A stretch of 64,000 bases of DNA from Larus michahellis (GCF_964199755.1 NC_133896.1:93806200-93870199); one strand, 5' to 3'. Numbered from the stretch's first letter, positions 50,701-63,973 are shown. Program-made: numbers and translations. The notes: generated from the sequence alone by a model not told the origin.

Positions 50701-53700
50701 AGCAGAAGTAAAGGGGCTTCTGTGGATGCGGAAGGGCAGGCCAGCTGGGCAGGTCACCGGCTGTTTAGCCTGAAGGATGGGGGATGGATATATCACCTCT
50801 GTGCCTCCTTCCCCCTCGCCCCAGCACCGTGGCAGGGGGCTGTCGGGGAGCACACGCTGGTTACCAGATACGCAAACCCACCGAAGAACCACAAACCATC
50901 CCCTCCCAGCTCTCCACCAGCTCAGTGGAGCGTTTTTCAGGTGGTGCTCAAGCAAAGCAGCCTGCATGTTGCATTAACCCTCTCCTTGCTGTGCTAATGG
51001 CAGAGCATTCTGGGCCCTGCTGGCTATGCCTCCAGAAAATAAGCATGCCCCCCTCCTCCTTCTCCTCCTCTTCCTCCTTTCCTCCCCTGTTCTTCAAGGC
51101 TGTCCCTCAGGCAAACGCTCCAACCACCTCTACACTGCAGGTAGAGGAGGATGCAGTGCGGAGGTCTCGGTTAATTCTGGAACTGCTGCAGTCCCATCAG
51201 ATATTGCTGCATTTCCTTTTAAACGAGGGGAGAAAAAAAAAAAAAAAAAAAAAAAAAGAAAAAAAACCCGCTCCAGTACAATACATTTGCCAAGGCTGCT
51301 TAGGTGACCTGCTGCTTTGCATATCAATATGCTTCTTGCAGAACCCAGTGGAGAGCAGAGTCCTAGCGGCGTACGCTCGTTCATAAGAAGGAGAGAAATA
51401 GCCTCCCTGATCTGACAGGAACCGAGCTGTTTTCAGGTTCAGGCTAAGCAGGGCTTCCAGCCAGCCTGGCTTCCTCCTGGGAATGGGCTTTTCTTATGGG
51501 TCGCTGAAAGGTGCCGGAGGAGAGCACACGGCTTGTCAGGAGGTTTCAGGTTTGCTTTCCGAGTGTCTGCCACACTGGGAAATTTCTAGGGAGGGATGCA
51601 AATTGCACAAGGCTGAGAAACCCTGGGGGAACTAATCCAGGCACTACAAGGATATAATAAAGCAGGGATGGGGGATTTGTGCCTCCACCTTCGTGTCAGG
51701 CCTCTGCCCTCTGGGGTGTCGCACCGCAGGGACGGAGGGTGCCCGCCGCTCGCTGGGGTTCCTCAGAGCCCCGAGGCAGCTGCTGGGGAGCAGCAGCATC
51801 GCAGCGATGAAGCCACCCTGTCGCCGCAAGCACGCATGTGTCAGCCGAGCGCTGGGATGCCTGGGCTTTGCCACCCCAGAGCCACTGCTTGAAGGCAGAC
51901 GAGCAGCCCGGCTACTCTCGCAGTTGATAGAAGGAAGCATTAATATTTAACTCTCTCCCCAAGCCGCAGAGCCGAACCACTGATCGCTGCCAACACACCT
52001 CTGCGTTCATGCAGAGTTCAGCTGAGTTGCTTCATACCTTTCTATAGCATCTGGAGGGACTGTCTTTACATTTCTGTCAGTGCGAAGCTAAGGTCTCTGT
52101 TATACCTGCTTCCCTCACGTGTCTCAGGTTCACTGTAGGGCTACTCTCAGTGCCGCAAAGCTGGGAGCCACATCCTGTGGGGTCCTGTGGCTTTTAGCCA
52201 TGCTCAGACCACAGCGGCCGTAGGCAGGGCAGGCATGGGAGGGCATGCAGGTCTGTTCAGTCCATGGGTCTCTCGGGTATGCATCGCCCTAGAAAATCAG
52301 ATTATCACCTGCTAATGATTTAATTCTTGCTTACTACCATGGTGGATGGTTCACGCCCAACGGGGTGATACTCATTTAGGGCAAATCAGTAACACAGTGT
52401 GAGTCCCAGCAGAGCTTCCTTTCTTCCCTCATCCCAACTACATCCTGACCTTTTTCGTGGTGGTCATGGGGACGTATGGCAAGAATTCAACAACCAAATG
52501 ACTCCCAGTTTCAGTCCCTGAGCATCCAAAGGCCATGACTCAGTGCATGAATTTACAAGGCAGTCTGCAGATGTTGGAACATGCGCTATTCAAGCCAAGT
52601 CAGGATGGTGCTAGCCCACCTCCGTAATGTTGATGCATAGTTCTTCTATACACCATCCTGTTTTTCTTGAGGCTGACTGCGTATGCGATATTTGGTATAT
52701 TTCTCAAGTGCCTTCACGGTGCAGATGTGGTCAAAATGTACATGCAGATGTAGCAGAAGAGCAAATCCTGTCTGTCCTTCCTAGTCCACCATGCGGTTAG
52801 ACAACGAAGCCAACCCAGGAGGCCCATGGCAATACGCAAGTAGATAACTTGGGAAAGTCTTGATGACTTGAGCCTGGAAAAAAAGCATGGGAAGCAATGG
52901 ATGGCTTGTTTGGAGATGTTTTGCTTGTTCATTCAAAACACTGACGAGTTGTGTGGTTTATTTTACAGTACATGTCAGGATTTGGAAATGAACATGTTTC
53001 TGAGGATCCACGCTGTCCAGGAGCTTTACCAGAGGGACAGGTACTGAGGTTTTTTAAGCGCTTTATTAAAATGACATGGAATAGAGTGAATATCTGTTCC
53101 CTGGGCTTCTTTTCATCTTAACATGTTTCCTTTCTCTCTGCCACCACAGAAGTCTCCAGGAGCCTTCTTTATGCAGGACTGTAATAACATGCTGGCAAAA
53201 ATCAAAATTAAAGATTTCCATTCATGCTTTCTATTTTTAAGTTACTTGTGAGCTTCCAAGTTTCACCTAGGGGATTAAGACTTTTCTGAATTACCTCTGC
53301 TCAACAGCGGGTTTTTTTTCCAAAAGGAGTTTGCAGTAAAAGTGTCTTTGCCGCACCGAGAAGGAAGCCATCAGCTCTGGAATAAACCGGAGCGGAAGTT
53401 TGAAGGTTGGCAGAGAGACATGATCATGCAGGAGATGCGGTTTTTGGGATTCCTGTAGGAATTGGGTTTGGTGAAGCTGGCTTAGAAGCCTTTGTCAGGA
53501 CAGCAGCTTCTTTGTAGGGAGGGGACATGAACGCCTGTAGTAATAAGCCGAGAGATTCATTCTTAAAAGTAAGTAACTTCTGAGCATGTTAGAATAAAAT
53601 AAATTACGTTGGGTCTTTCTGCTTTAAGGGAAGGAACAGTGACGCGTGTGATGCTAGCCACTCGGTCTGCAGAGGCAAGGATGAAACCCTGAATAATTAA

Positions 53701-56700
53701 AGCTCTCTCATCTCCTTATTGCTGGTGTTTTGAGGCTGACTGTGCCCTCCCTTGCATGCCCTGCAGTCCCTTGGACTTGGATGGCAGCATTTTACGCTCA
53801 GTCAGTGGCACCCCTTGGTGCAAGTCAGCTCCTCTTCATCCTCTGTGCAAGGCGGCCAGCAGAATTCAGGTCAAATAGGGAACTTCACCCTTCGCTTTTC
53901 CTGAGTTTGCTGGATCCCCCCGGTTCTGATGTTCTACATGTTGTGTGTCAGTGTGGACAGTAACACACAACACTAGGACACATGAAATGCGTATGTATAC
54001 CCCCTAGGTCTGCACTGCAGCCTATGGTGTGCCTACAAGAAAGAAAAACTGCTGTGCTGGATCAGACTGATGGCTCAGCCGGTGGGGTGTCTTGTTTCTG
54101 GGACTGGCTACAGCAGATGGGGGGAGAAAAGACGTAAGAAAGAGGCCCCTTAAAACTGGGAGATCAACAGCGGTGACTGCTGGTCTGAATAGGCAGTGGG
54201 CTGTGGTGGATGTGCTCCTCGTGATTTCCCAGAGCAGCACCACTTTGCAGGTGAGGAGACCCCTCCAGCTCCTGGTGGAGGTACCCTCATCTGGACAGAG
54301 TTTGGACTCGGTGTCAAAAGAGTTAATAGAAAAATCTGAAAACAAATTAGACAAAAAAAGTCTCCAGTCCCAGGGGTGGATCCTTTCTCCTCTGCAGTAT
54401 TTATAAGACTGGCATCTGCAGTAGTGCTGGCTAAGATAAAAATGACAAGGGCTATTGATCCCCCTGCTTCACTGCATACCCGTACCGACAAGATGGAGTT
54501 TGAGGGCTGGAAGCTGCGTGCATTATGAGAGCTTTACCTCTTCCTCCTGCCCACCTGTCAGGGCAGCGTTTGATACTGTATGGATGGCTGATCCGCTCAG
54601 CCGCAGCAGGACGAGAGGATGCTAAACTAGACCTTGCAGGAGGGAGATGGGACAGCAAATGGCGTATGACTGTCCCACCGGGGTATTTCCTGCAGTTCTT
54701 GGATGCCTTTGCTTCTTGCTGATCTCAAATAGACGCTGGCCTACTTAGATCAAAATGTCTCGTTTCTGTTCTCTGAAAAGGAGGAATCTGTCCTTCAGTT
54801 ATGAACTCACAAGGGCTGCTAAACCTGTGCTAGTCACACCCACGGCTCTGCAAAGGGGAAAGTGCCCCCTTTGTACTCCAAAGGAGGACTGCTGCTGCGC
54901 AGAAGCCCTGTGGAAAAGCAAAGACTCCCACACAGGTCACTCTTACTCTTGGGCAGCAAACGGCACTGGCAGGAGGAAGCAGCACGCTACCAAAATCCCC
55001 GCTCTGGGCATCCTTCCCCCGGGCAGAGGGCAGGAGGAGAAGGGGACCTTCAGTGTGTAGGAGGGAGGAAACAAAGGTGCAGCTGCTGCGAGTCGTTATC
55101 AGCCCTCTGGAAAGCCAGACAGACATAGTGGTCTGGGGCAACCCCTCTGAACACTTGGTCCCAAAAAAGTTTGTGCATAATGATGGTCTGCTTTGCAGTC
55201 TGTAAGCATCGGGAATAACCCTCTTCTCCCTGACGCTCCTGTCGCTGACCCTACCGAGCACCACTTGCTCCAGCAGCAGGCGTGCTGCCTCAATGGCTGC
55301 GCCGACTCCTTTAGGGCACTTCTGAAGCCTCTTGCATGTGGGAATGGGTTTTGGGGCCTGGCTGGTACCCTCAGGGCACTCAGCCTCACGGGAGCAAGGA
55401 GATACGACTACTGGGGCTGATGCACAGGCTCAGGAGCACAGTCCACCCCATGGCATCAGTCTGCAGCCCACTGATGGGGGTTCCAGAGCTAAACCCCATG
55501 CCGCTGCCTCTTACTCCTTATTTTTCCTTCTCCTCCCACTCAGAATAACCCGCAAGTCTGCCCGTATGGCCTGTACGCTGAGCAGCTCTCGGGCTCTGCC
55601 TTCACCTGTCCCCGGCCGACGAATAAGCGAAGGTACGGTGACTCCCGGCAGCGGGTGGGTGACGTGGGGAGCTTGGGGTGAGGGACGGGGAGCGATGGAG
55701 AGCCTGCCTCTGTGCCACCAGAGCTTTCTGCGAGCTTGGGTGGGTGGAGGCAAAGAAACACGCATCGGAAAACCTCCACTGTGTGCTGGGAGAGGGGCAA
55801 AGGCAGAAAACCACAGGAGAGGGGCAGGGCGGTCAGGTGGGGTGAGTGGGTTGTGAAAATGCTGAAAAAGAAGGTGCCAGGATGGGGAAGAAAATGGTTT
55901 TCTGAGAGAGGAGAGGAAGGGGAGGGGACATTCATGGGGGCCAGAGGGTCTCGAGGGGGCTGTGTGCTGCGTGAAACAACCTCGGGGTCTCAGCCCTGAT
56001 GGCACTGAGAAAACATCACTGCTGCTACCGGCACTGGTAAGCACCTGACGGACAGTGTCAAAACCGAGCCTCCGAGCAGGACTCTTCCCTCCTCCTAAGG
56101 GATGCTCCTGCAGACTGGCCAGGGCCAGTGAGGCACTAGCTCAGGCTGTACCTGGTTTGGGGCTGGCCAGGGGCTCAGAGCAGCGCCAGGCACCCAGCAC
56201 TCTGGTGACTACCCGCCGTTCCCAGCAGAGCTGGGGACAGCTTGTTCCAGCTGGCAGCAAACATCCCAGAGCTCTGTCCCGGTCATCGTGCTCCAGCTAT
56301 GACCAGATTGCAGAAGATGGGTTTCTCGTTTTGCTTCTCCCATGGTGGCTCTTCTGTCCCTTCTGTTGTTCGTTCAAATGAAAGGCAAATGCATCATCCG
56401 AGCTACCTAGCAGAGCTCTGCTCTCCGGGCTGGTGCCAGCTCGCAGTGTGCGTGGGAAAGGGATGAATCATTGTTTGCGGCACGAAGATGTCCTTGATGG
56501 AAATTTTCCAGCTCTCAAGGGAGAGCTCCCTCCTCCCCTCTCCCACCCACCCAAACTGCAACCACCGCTGTTAACACATCAAAGGCGCTGGCAGCCCTGC
56601 CCAGCTCAGGCTTTCCTGATTACCTCTGCTCTCCCACCTGATTAAAAACCCAGCTTCGGGCTTGGCCGTGCCGGTGTGTGGTGTGTGGATGCCGGCCATG

Positions 56701-59700
56701 GCTGCCGGAGTGGTGGGAGCGGCAGGGGCTGCAGCCGCGGACACATCAGACAGCAAGGAAGGAGAGTGACGGTCCCAGGCAGGGGTGGGGGCATGGGGGA
56801 CCTCCTACAGCAGTAGGAAGCGTCATCCCACATAAAACTCTGGTGATCCGGACTCTGCATCAGCTCACTGGTGGTCCTATGGGTGTGGCCAGCTAGGCAT
56901 AGGATGCTACTTTCAGTAATCCACCCAAATTCAGACACTGGCTGTGAACCTTCTGCCTCCTGAAAGCTCCTCTGTATTGTAGTTAGATACTGTGCTTGTC
57001 CCTGTTTTGTCTGAGCTGCTTTGTAGCTGTGTTTAAATAGGGTTTTTTTCCACCTCAGAGATAGCTGTATCTTTTATTTTTATATACATATACATGTGTG
57101 TGAATGTAAACATACGTAATTATATGTAAACACACATATAGACATTTACCTGCATATAACAGCATAGATTTTTATTTAGAGCCTATAATAAAAAGCCATT
57201 TCTCTGGAAGTCTCTGGCTGTGAGCTGGTGTTTGATATTTAATACACCTTTTGGTCCAGTTGCCACCAATGTAAATGTTACTCATACCTTTAGAAGATCA
57301 ATCAGCTGGCCACCACTCAGAGGATTTAACCTCTTCCCCAGGCTAATCCAGGTCTTTTCCTTCTTTATAGCTGGCTGTATCGGATCCTACCTTCAGTCTG
57401 CCACAAACCCTTCAAACCTCTCAAGGAGGGCCACTTGACACATGACTGGGATGAAGTTGAGCCTGACCCCAACCAGGTAACCGTGCTGGGAAGAGCCCTG
57501 GTCCTGCCAGGAGGACAGTCAAATATTAAGCTAATCAGGGGTGCAAAGGCACTGAGCTGCAAGAGGTCTGAGGAGAGCAGTAGGAAGCTGGGGGTCTGGC
57601 CAACACAGGAGCTGGATCCTTTCTGCCAGCTGTTGTTCCTCACCTATGGGTCATCCAAGGAAGGACAGCCCTCGACGCAAAGCCCTCGAAGATTGTTGCT
57701 TCCCACATTGATGGATGCTTGTGCTGCCTCCCAGCACGGCTGCAATGTCACAGGGTTTGGTCTGTGCTATCTAGTACCTCCCTTGGGGGGTCCTGTTGGC
57801 CACCCCTCAGGCTGCTCCCTCTTCCTCTTCAGTTTCCCCCATCAAAGGCTCATCATGCCCCAGCCCAGCAGGTAGAGCAGCAGCATGTCTCTGCCATCCA
57901 TCCCCTCCTTCCCCATGCTTTCGTTGAGGCTGCTGGCTGCCAGCCTGTTTCCCTGCAGGCCTCATGGGAAATCAAGCTTCATTCTGGAGAGTCACACAGA
58001 GACGTGGCATTTGTCTTCCTCTGTTACAGCCCCGCTATCATCTTTAATCATGATTTCTTCCCTGCCAGCCCCAGAACATTTGGCTTGTTAATCTGACTCT
58101 CTCCTCCTGCCATTCTCCTCTCAGCATCATATCACGGTCATCGGTTTTTACTCCTCTCAGGTTTTGCCCTTTGATGCATCATCATTAGCTAATTTCCAGT
58201 CTCCCAGCAGCCTTGCCATTTGTCTAAATACTTTCCCAGTTCTGCTGGAATATGTTTTCCAGCCACTGACCAAGGAGCGGTGACAGGCTCATATTTAGCA
58301 CCCTTTGGTGCTCCTTCCTACATGAAGCTCCAATGACTTCTGTTACCACCTCATCCATCCCTGACGCCCTTTCGCAGCCCGCATCTACCATTACGGTTAT
58401 TTATGATTACGGTAATTCCAAGATGCCTAGCTCTCAAACATCTCAAGATATTTACGTGTAATACATCTTTTACCTAAAAGAACAGCAATGAGACTCTTGC
58501 CCACTCTCTCTCTCACCCGGAGGGGTTATTTCCCAGCAGCAAGTGGGAGCCATCCAGTTTCTTCTCATCCTTCCCTTCTCATCCTCTCTGAACCAGAGCC
58601 AGAGGCCAGGTTCAGTTGGTTGGACAAGACCAACACTTCCCTGCAGTGCTCTGTGTTTCGCCCAGCTCATTTAAGGAGCTTTCCTGATCATTATCCATCT
58701 AAAAGGATGGACATATGGAGGTACCTTATGCAAAGCTCATTGAAGTCAATAGGAAAAAAATCCCTTAATGTTGCCCAAAGACAATGGCAGAATTATAAAA
58801 GGCACAGGGCACAAAACAGAAAAGGGGACTAAGAGGATGAAAAAATATGGAGCGACATCCATGCAAGAAATGCTGAAACAGAAGACGGCTCTCCAGCCTG
58901 GAACAGAGATGACCAAGAGAAACTATGATTGAGAGATGGGAAGAAAATGAATACCAATAACGAATGTCACATTAAAAAATAAATAAAAGCATAAACTGTG
59001 AAACTTCTTGCCAGAGGATCCAGGTGGGTTCGAAAAGTGATTGGACAAACCTTGGAGAGAGAAAACCTATAAAGTAATAGTAAGTACCGAGGTGCTGTAT
59101 TTCAGGAGGCTCACAGATCATACAGCAGGGAAACAACACTAAAAGCTTCCTTGTTTTAAGCACCAGGCACTGGCAGCCGCTGGCTGTCTTAGACTTCTCT
59201 TCTGCTCAGGGCACTTGTTCTTCTCTTGCACCAGTGAAAGCCCAATGCAGCAGAGAAACACCAGATGAATGGCGTGCAGACCCGGGCAGTAGCTTAGCAA
59301 TTTGCAAGCGTTTCTGAGGAGAGGGGCCAGACACCATTTTTGGTTGCAACCAGTGGGCTGGATCATTTTTCCCACTTTCCTTGTCCCACAGGAATGACAG
59401 CTGTGGAGGTGCCCACAGGGACCAAAGTGAAAATGAAGCTGTTATGTAGGAACTGCACTATACTTATTACTTCATCTGTAGAGTTACTGTCATCTTCTGT
59501 ATTCCCCAGTGAGAAAAGACCATCTTTATACCTGACATTTATTTCCTTTCTTTTGCCTGTTCTCATTCCCTGTCTGTCTCTCCCCCCAGTCTTCAGGGTC
59601 TTCTGTCTTTGTCCCTCCCTGTGTCCTTTCTGTCAGTATTTCCCAATGGTTTCTGTCAAGTGGGTCACAACTTCCAGCCCTGGAGGCTTAAATGAACCAT

Positions 59701-62700
59701 TAGAGGAACAGTTCACATTGAGATGTCACCACTGGCCTTCACAGCTGCCATGAAATCAACAGGGAAGGGGAAGATCCCACTGCGGGGGGTGGCAGCAGGC
59801 TCAGGAACACCTTCTGACCATGCTTTGCGCTGGCTCTGGTTCATGTCTGGAAGACTGGATTGGAAACCAAAGGAAAACATGCTTTAAAGAAGTCCAAAAG
59901 CAAAACCTGAGGTTCAGCGCTCTCTTACTGGCTCATCAGTAAGGTGTTGATACCTTGCAAGGGTCACATCTGGTCTGCTGGTGGGTGTGTTGCATTCTCC
60001 ATCCAGAACATGTGACTTCTCCATCAGCTTCTTCCCCACCGCCAGGCACCCCAGCAGTGTGACCCTGAGCAGGCACCATCACGGAGCCGCCCGGGTGTCC
60101 TGGGGAGGAAAATGCGGTTCTGCCTGGCAGCAGATGGGATGGGGGGGAGAAAGGAACAAGGGATGGATTGAACCCAGGTGACCCAAGGCTGCTAGTGGTT
60201 GGATGCCCTCAGGAAGCAGATGGCTTCAGAGAGCAGAGCGGAGAGGGCCAAGCTGCGGGGCCAGGCCTGGGGTGCAGCTGATTAATTAGTGATGAGCCCC
60301 TGCTTCGCTCAGCTTTACTGGCAGATGCACTCGCTGGGCACAGTTCCCTGTTTCCTCCCAAGGCCGGCTCTCCAGGAGAGCCTGACAAGTCGCCCGGCCA
60401 CCCACATTTTGATTTGGGTCTGGAAAACTTCCATGAGGCATGGGGGAAATTATTCAAATTTAGCTGAAATTTCACATAGTTCAAAATTAGTGGGAGAGGC
60501 AGGCACAGGCACAGAGTCCCATAAGCTTTGTTTTCTGAGGGCACCAGCCTAAAAACGTATCAAGAATTGCCAGGTCGGGTAGCTAAAAGCAAGAGAATGC
60601 TCTCGTGGATGCCCAGAATCACAGACACTTTCATCTGGGGTCAAGTGTATCGATGCAGGGGATATATATCTGGCAGCTGGCCATGTCAACATCCTCCTAA
60701 TTTGGGGTGTTTGGGCTGGTCTGCACTGAACCCCCCCACCCCAGTGAGGGGCTGTCAGTCACAGCACCTCGTTCCCAAGAGCTGCAAAGCCGAAACCTTA
60801 ATACGATATTAGAGGCAGTAAATACTTTGGACTCCTCTGGCACCTTCTGCCTGAGGATCTCAACAGGCTTTGCAAGAAGTAATTAGTGCTGCTTAGAGCT
60901 CCCGCTCACGCAGGTAGAGATATTTCTGCTTCGGATGTGGGGAAAATGAGGTGGAGCAAACAGGAGTGATATGCTTGGTTCATGGATGAAGTGAATCATC
61001 CAGCAGGGAGTGGAGCACAGGACCGTGACAATTTGGATGTGGAAAGCCGGCGCATCTGAATTTCTTTGCCCTCAACAGTGTTGTTAGTAATAAAGGAAGA
61101 GACAGCTTTTAAATAGGACTTTTTTTTTTTTTTTTAAACCTTGGCACTACACAAGCCTGCCAAATATTTCACAAAATTATGATTAAAAAGGAAAAAAAGC
61201 TTCATAAATCAAAAGAAACCTGTAAACCAAGTTAAGCAAGGCAATGAGGAAAGAGAGTCTACCTCAGCTAGCAGAGAGCAGGGAAGCAGGGAGCGTGCAG
61301 GGTTCTACTTCCTTTCAAATTGCCACTGTTTGCTTTATAACCACTGGCCACCGCCTTTTTGCTTTTTGTTTGCCACAATCTAGCTGCGCTGGAAACCTTT
61401 CGAGATCCCGAAAGTCCCTCAGAATAAGCTGGACTTTGTGAGCGTAAGTTGAGGGGGGCCTGGGCATCTGGGGATCCTCCATCTCTGCTTCCCCTTGGGG
61501 GGGTAGTGGGGCACATGGGATGCTCGGCATTGGGCTAACAGCAGTGGTTTTGACACCGCAGGGCTGGCAGAGTATCCGTGGGAGGGGAGAGGATCCCGGA
61601 TTTCAACCAACTGACAGTGGACCTTATTACCTTCATCGGCTTTCAAGGAACTCTTCCAAAAAAAGCCCAAATCCCCAGCTCTCCCCAGTCCCTGGGCTGG
61701 AAAACACCAGCTTACATGGATTTTTAAGAAACACCTAAAATATTAAAGAAAAGCCAACACATTTGGCAAAAGGCCATCCATGGGAAGGCTGGTAGTGGTA
61801 TGGGAAGCGGGGAGAGGGAGGTGAGCCCCAGCAAGGGGGTGGGATGAGGGGAGGAAAGGGGTCTGTCCCCTGCCCCGCTGCCTGCCGCTCACTCCCCATG
61901 CTTTGGGTTTGCCCGCAGGGGCTGCACACCTTGTGCGGCGCCGGTGAGCCCAGAGGACGCAATGGCATCGCCGTCCATATTTTCATCTGCAACACCTCCA
62001 TGCTCAACAGGTCAGTGAGTGCCACGCCGGAGGCTTGGGCTGCCCCAGGCTGGCTGCCTGCTTGTGTATGTCTGTCACCGCGGTGCTTCAGTCCAGCTGC
62101 TCCCAGCAGTGCTGTCTCTGTCCCTGTGTGCCTGTGTGCACAGGCGAAGGTGTCCATGGTGTCCACGTCAGGTGTTGGTGAAGCAAGTTGTGCTCCCCGG
62201 TTGAGCACTGGAGGAGTGGGTGGGGAGCCACCAAGAGAAGGAAGGAGCTGGGCATGGGGATGCAGCAAGAGGGGATACGTTGGATTCAGGTGCTCTCATC
62301 CCAGGGACCAGAGATGCTCCTCAGAGGTCAACACGTACACAGGCTCTGGTGGTCATTGCTACCCCCTGCAACGGCTCATGGGGGAAGTCAGCCCTGCTCC
62401 CCAGTTTACAGCGCCTGATGCACCCATGGCCACAAAGGCAGGGACCTGGCAGAGGTCAGAGGAGATCCTGCTTCCAGAGCGTGCACATTAAACCTCCCTG
62501 CCTCCTCTGCCCCTGTCTGTATATTGCATTTGCTGACCCACAAGTAGCTTTTCGGGTGCTGAAGGGGAGACCTCTGCCACACCAGTCTCCTAGCTCAGAC
62601 CTCCACAGCTGTGGTCGTGGCATGTGCAAGCGCCTGGTGTTTATGGCACCTTGACCTTCCTGTTTTATTTTTTCTTTAGATGTCTTTATAATTCGGATGG

Positions 62701-63973
62701 TGATTTCCTGATTGGTGAGTTGATGTTCTGGCTTTTCCTTTCTCCCACGAGGGTCTATCTGGGTTGCCACCTGCCTGCCTCTTTGTTCCTCCACAGCCTT
62801 GGTCCCTACAGCCAAGATTTTGAGGAGAGGGTTGGCTGCACCCTCATGCCATCCAGATTCGGTGGCCTGGCACCAGCTGGGCTGTCGGGTGGCTTGCGCC
62901 GCTCTCCTGCAGCTCAGAGAGCGCCCATCTGTGCCAGACCTCAACTTTGGTTTTGAGCAGTGACCCAGCTTCCTTGGCGTGGTGCTCAGGGATCGTTTCC
63001 CAGCGCTCCCCAGATTGGTATTAGGCGCACCACAGGCGGAGGTTTTCTGGAAAACATAAGCCTCAGGATTTCTGAACAGCTTACAGCTAGATGCCTTCTC
63101 TGCTTCAGTCCAAGAATATTTGGCACGGCAGCTTAGCTCCTGCACTCCGCCAGCCCCAGGCAACCAGACTGCCACGATGAGTGTTGAGGTTGGCACATAA
63201 CGTGCACACACACTGAAAAATATTCTGAGCAGTATCAGAAGCCTGATATTTACTTGTATCTTTCTTGACGAAGGGACAGACATGCCTTGGGGTCACCAAA
63301 AGAAACATTTCTCCCATCAAATAGCTATTAAATTGTTCTCGCTCACCTCCCTCACTACCATGAAGTAAAAGTGCCAGGGCAGGTTTTGTAAATCTGCTAG
63401 TTTTTAAAGTCAAAATGTGAGCTCTTCTGCACCAGGACAGTCAAGGAAAATAACACAGACATTAGCGAAGCATTACTTCTAGCCTCAGGAAGCAGGGAGA
63501 ATTAGATATTCCCAGACATCTCACACTGCCACAGTCATGACAAGGATGGGCACATGCACCATTTTGCGTGAAGATCATGAGACTGAGAGGTATGAGCCCA
63601 AATATATCAAGTCTCCTTTATTTGGACTGTGGCACAAACCCTATGTTAAGGGAGCATGAGGTGCTGGATGACCTGCTGCGATGTGGGGGCCATGGGGCTG
63701 GTCTGGAAGCTCTCCCTCCAGTATGGGCATCTCTGCTGCAAGGCTCTGCATGGGAGAGGGAGCCCGGTCCTGCTGTGAAGCAGGATCAGAAAGGGCCCAT
63801 TGCTCTTCCTTGGAGCCTGGTGCTCTTGGGGGACAGAGAAGGCGGCAATCACCACGTTGCTTCAGCTTTTCTGCCTGCATTTTGTTTCCACAGTGCCCCA
63901 GCAAGGGAAACTGCTCATCACCACCGAGTTTGGGAAGATGCTAGTGGAGCCCAACGAAATCTGTGTCATCCAG
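47763..63973 (+). CDS. HGD: Homogentisate 1,2-dioxygenase, 5' part (exons 1-8, residues 1-183)
   Basis: HGD is an Fe(II) dioxygenase that opens the ring of homogentisate to 4-maleylacetoacetate in tyrosine and phenylalanine breakdown, mainly in liver and kidney cytosol. Its loss causes alkaptonuria in humans. Exons are 47763-47777, 52969-53040, 55544-55632, 57371-57476, 61384-61443, 61919-62010, 62680-62714 and 63894-63973. They join in frame to 183 codons, colinear with human HGD with no gaps ([78 protein letters not shown]). This is most of the N-terminal beta domain. The metal ligands (His335, Glu341 and His371 in human numbering) lie beyond the right edge. No stop or frameshift is present. 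Confidence 0.97.
48736..48768. repeat. 11-bp tandem repeat, three units
   Basis: TCATATACATA occurs twice exactly and a third time with changes. Confidence 0.85.
51233..51266. repeat. Poly-A tract
   Basis: About 33 As interrupted by one G at 51258. No retroposed gene or SINE body is recognisable directly upstream. Confidence 0.85.
52969..53040 (+). CDS. HGD: HGD coding exon 2 (residues 6-29)
   Basis: Encodes [20 protein letters not shown] then PEGQ. Acceptor TTTTACAG, donor GTACTG, phase 0. Confidence 0.96.
53041..55543 (+). other. HGD intron 2
   Basis: 2.5 kb. Holds an old CR1-like fragment at about 54045-54135 and otherwise no recognised element. Confidence 0.88.
54045..54135 (-). mobile_element. 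Ancient CR1-like LINE 3' end
   Basis: The plus strand reads CTGCTGTGCTGGATCAGACT, then TGGCTACAGCAGATG. This is a decayed copy of the reverse 3' end of old amniote CR1 families (pattern CTGGGTCAGACCAAAGGTCC, then a CAGTGGCCA-like block). Confidence 0.55.
55544..55632 (+). CDS. HGD: HGD coding exon 3 (residues 30-58 and two bases of 59)
   Basis: Encodes [20 protein letters not shown] through PTNKR. Acceptor CCCACTCAG after a pyrimidine tract, donor GTACGG. Confidence 0.96.
55633..57370 (+). other. HGD intron 3
   Basis: 1.7 kb. GC-rich at first, with an AT-rich simple repeat near 57075-57150. Confidence 0.88.
57075..57150. repeat. AT-rich simple repeat (TATACA/TGTG/TAAACA)
   Basis: Alternating TATACATA, TGTGTG and TATGTAAACACAC segments; a decayed compound microsatellite. 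Confidence 0.7.
57371..57476 (+). CDS. HGD: HGD coding exon 4 (residues 59-94)
   Basis: Encodes [20 protein letters not shown] through DEVEPDPNQ. Acceptor TTTATAG, donor GTAACC. Confidence 0.96.
57477..61383 (+). other. HGD intron 4
   Basis: 3.9 kb. Contains an old CR1-like fragment at about 58865-59095 and a T run near 61121. No other feature recognised. Confidence 0.88.
58865..59095 (+). mobile_element. Ancient CR1-like LINE fragment
   Basis: CTCTCCAGCCTGGAACAGAG, AACTATGATTGAGAG, then GTGAAACTTCTTGCCAGAGG and GTTCGAAAAGTGATTGGACA follow the order of the 3' region of old amniote CR1 families. Heavily diverged, no coding potential. Confidence 0.6.
61384..61443 (+). CDS. HGD: HGD coding exon 5 (residues 95-114)
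   Basis: Encodes [20 protein letters not shown]. Acceptor CAATCTAG, donor GTAAGT, phase 0. Confidence 0.96.
61444..61918 (+). other. HGD intron 5
   Basis: A 475-base GC-rich intron; nothing recognised. Confidence 0.9.
61919..62010 (+). CDS. HGD: HGD coding exon 6 (residues 115-144 and two bases of 145)
   Basis: Encodes [20 protein letters not shown] through NTSMLN. Acceptor GCCCGCAG, donor GTCAGT. Confidence 0.96.
62011..62679 (+). other. HGD intron 6
   Basis: GC-rich, no recognised element. A 275-codon minus-strand open frame (62456-63283) runs through this intron, exon 7 and the next intron; it shows no domain and is rejected. Confidence 0.9.
62680..62714 (+). CDS. HGD: HGD coding exon 7 (end of 145 to first base of 157)
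   Basis: A 35-base exon encoding [11 protein letters not shown], the same size as in human. Acceptor TCTTTAG, donor GTGAGT. Confidence 0.95.
62715..63893 (+). other. HGD intron 7
   Basis: 1.2 kb with no recognised element. Confidence 0.9.
63894..63973 (+). CDS. HGD: HGD coding exon 8 (residues 157-183)
   Basis: Encodes [20 protein letters not shown] then EICVIQ. Acceptor TTTCCACAG, donor GTAAGG. The gene continues past the window. Confidence 0.96.

Larger units (their letters stand above)
47778..52968 (+). other. HGD intron 1
   Basis: 5.2 kb, GC-rich at first. It contains an 11-bp minisatellite (48736), a C/T-rich stretch (about 51045-51085) and a long A run (51233). Several long open frames on both strands (up to 276 aa, the longest starting upstream across exon 1 in another frame) have no recognisable domains and reflect high GC. 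Confidence 0.88.

Noticed and set aside
55332-56044. Overlapping open frames of 174 and 177 codons on both strands
   Set aside because: They surround HGD exon 3 but cross its splice sites in other frames.
60160-60215. Possible minus-strand tRNA/MIR B box (CCTGGGTTCAATCC)
   Set aside because: Only the B-box stretch matches; the rest of a SINE or a cloverleaf is not visible.
62456-63283. 275-codon minus-strand open frame
   Set aside because: It is antisense to HGD exon 7 and its introns, and no homology or promoter is seen.
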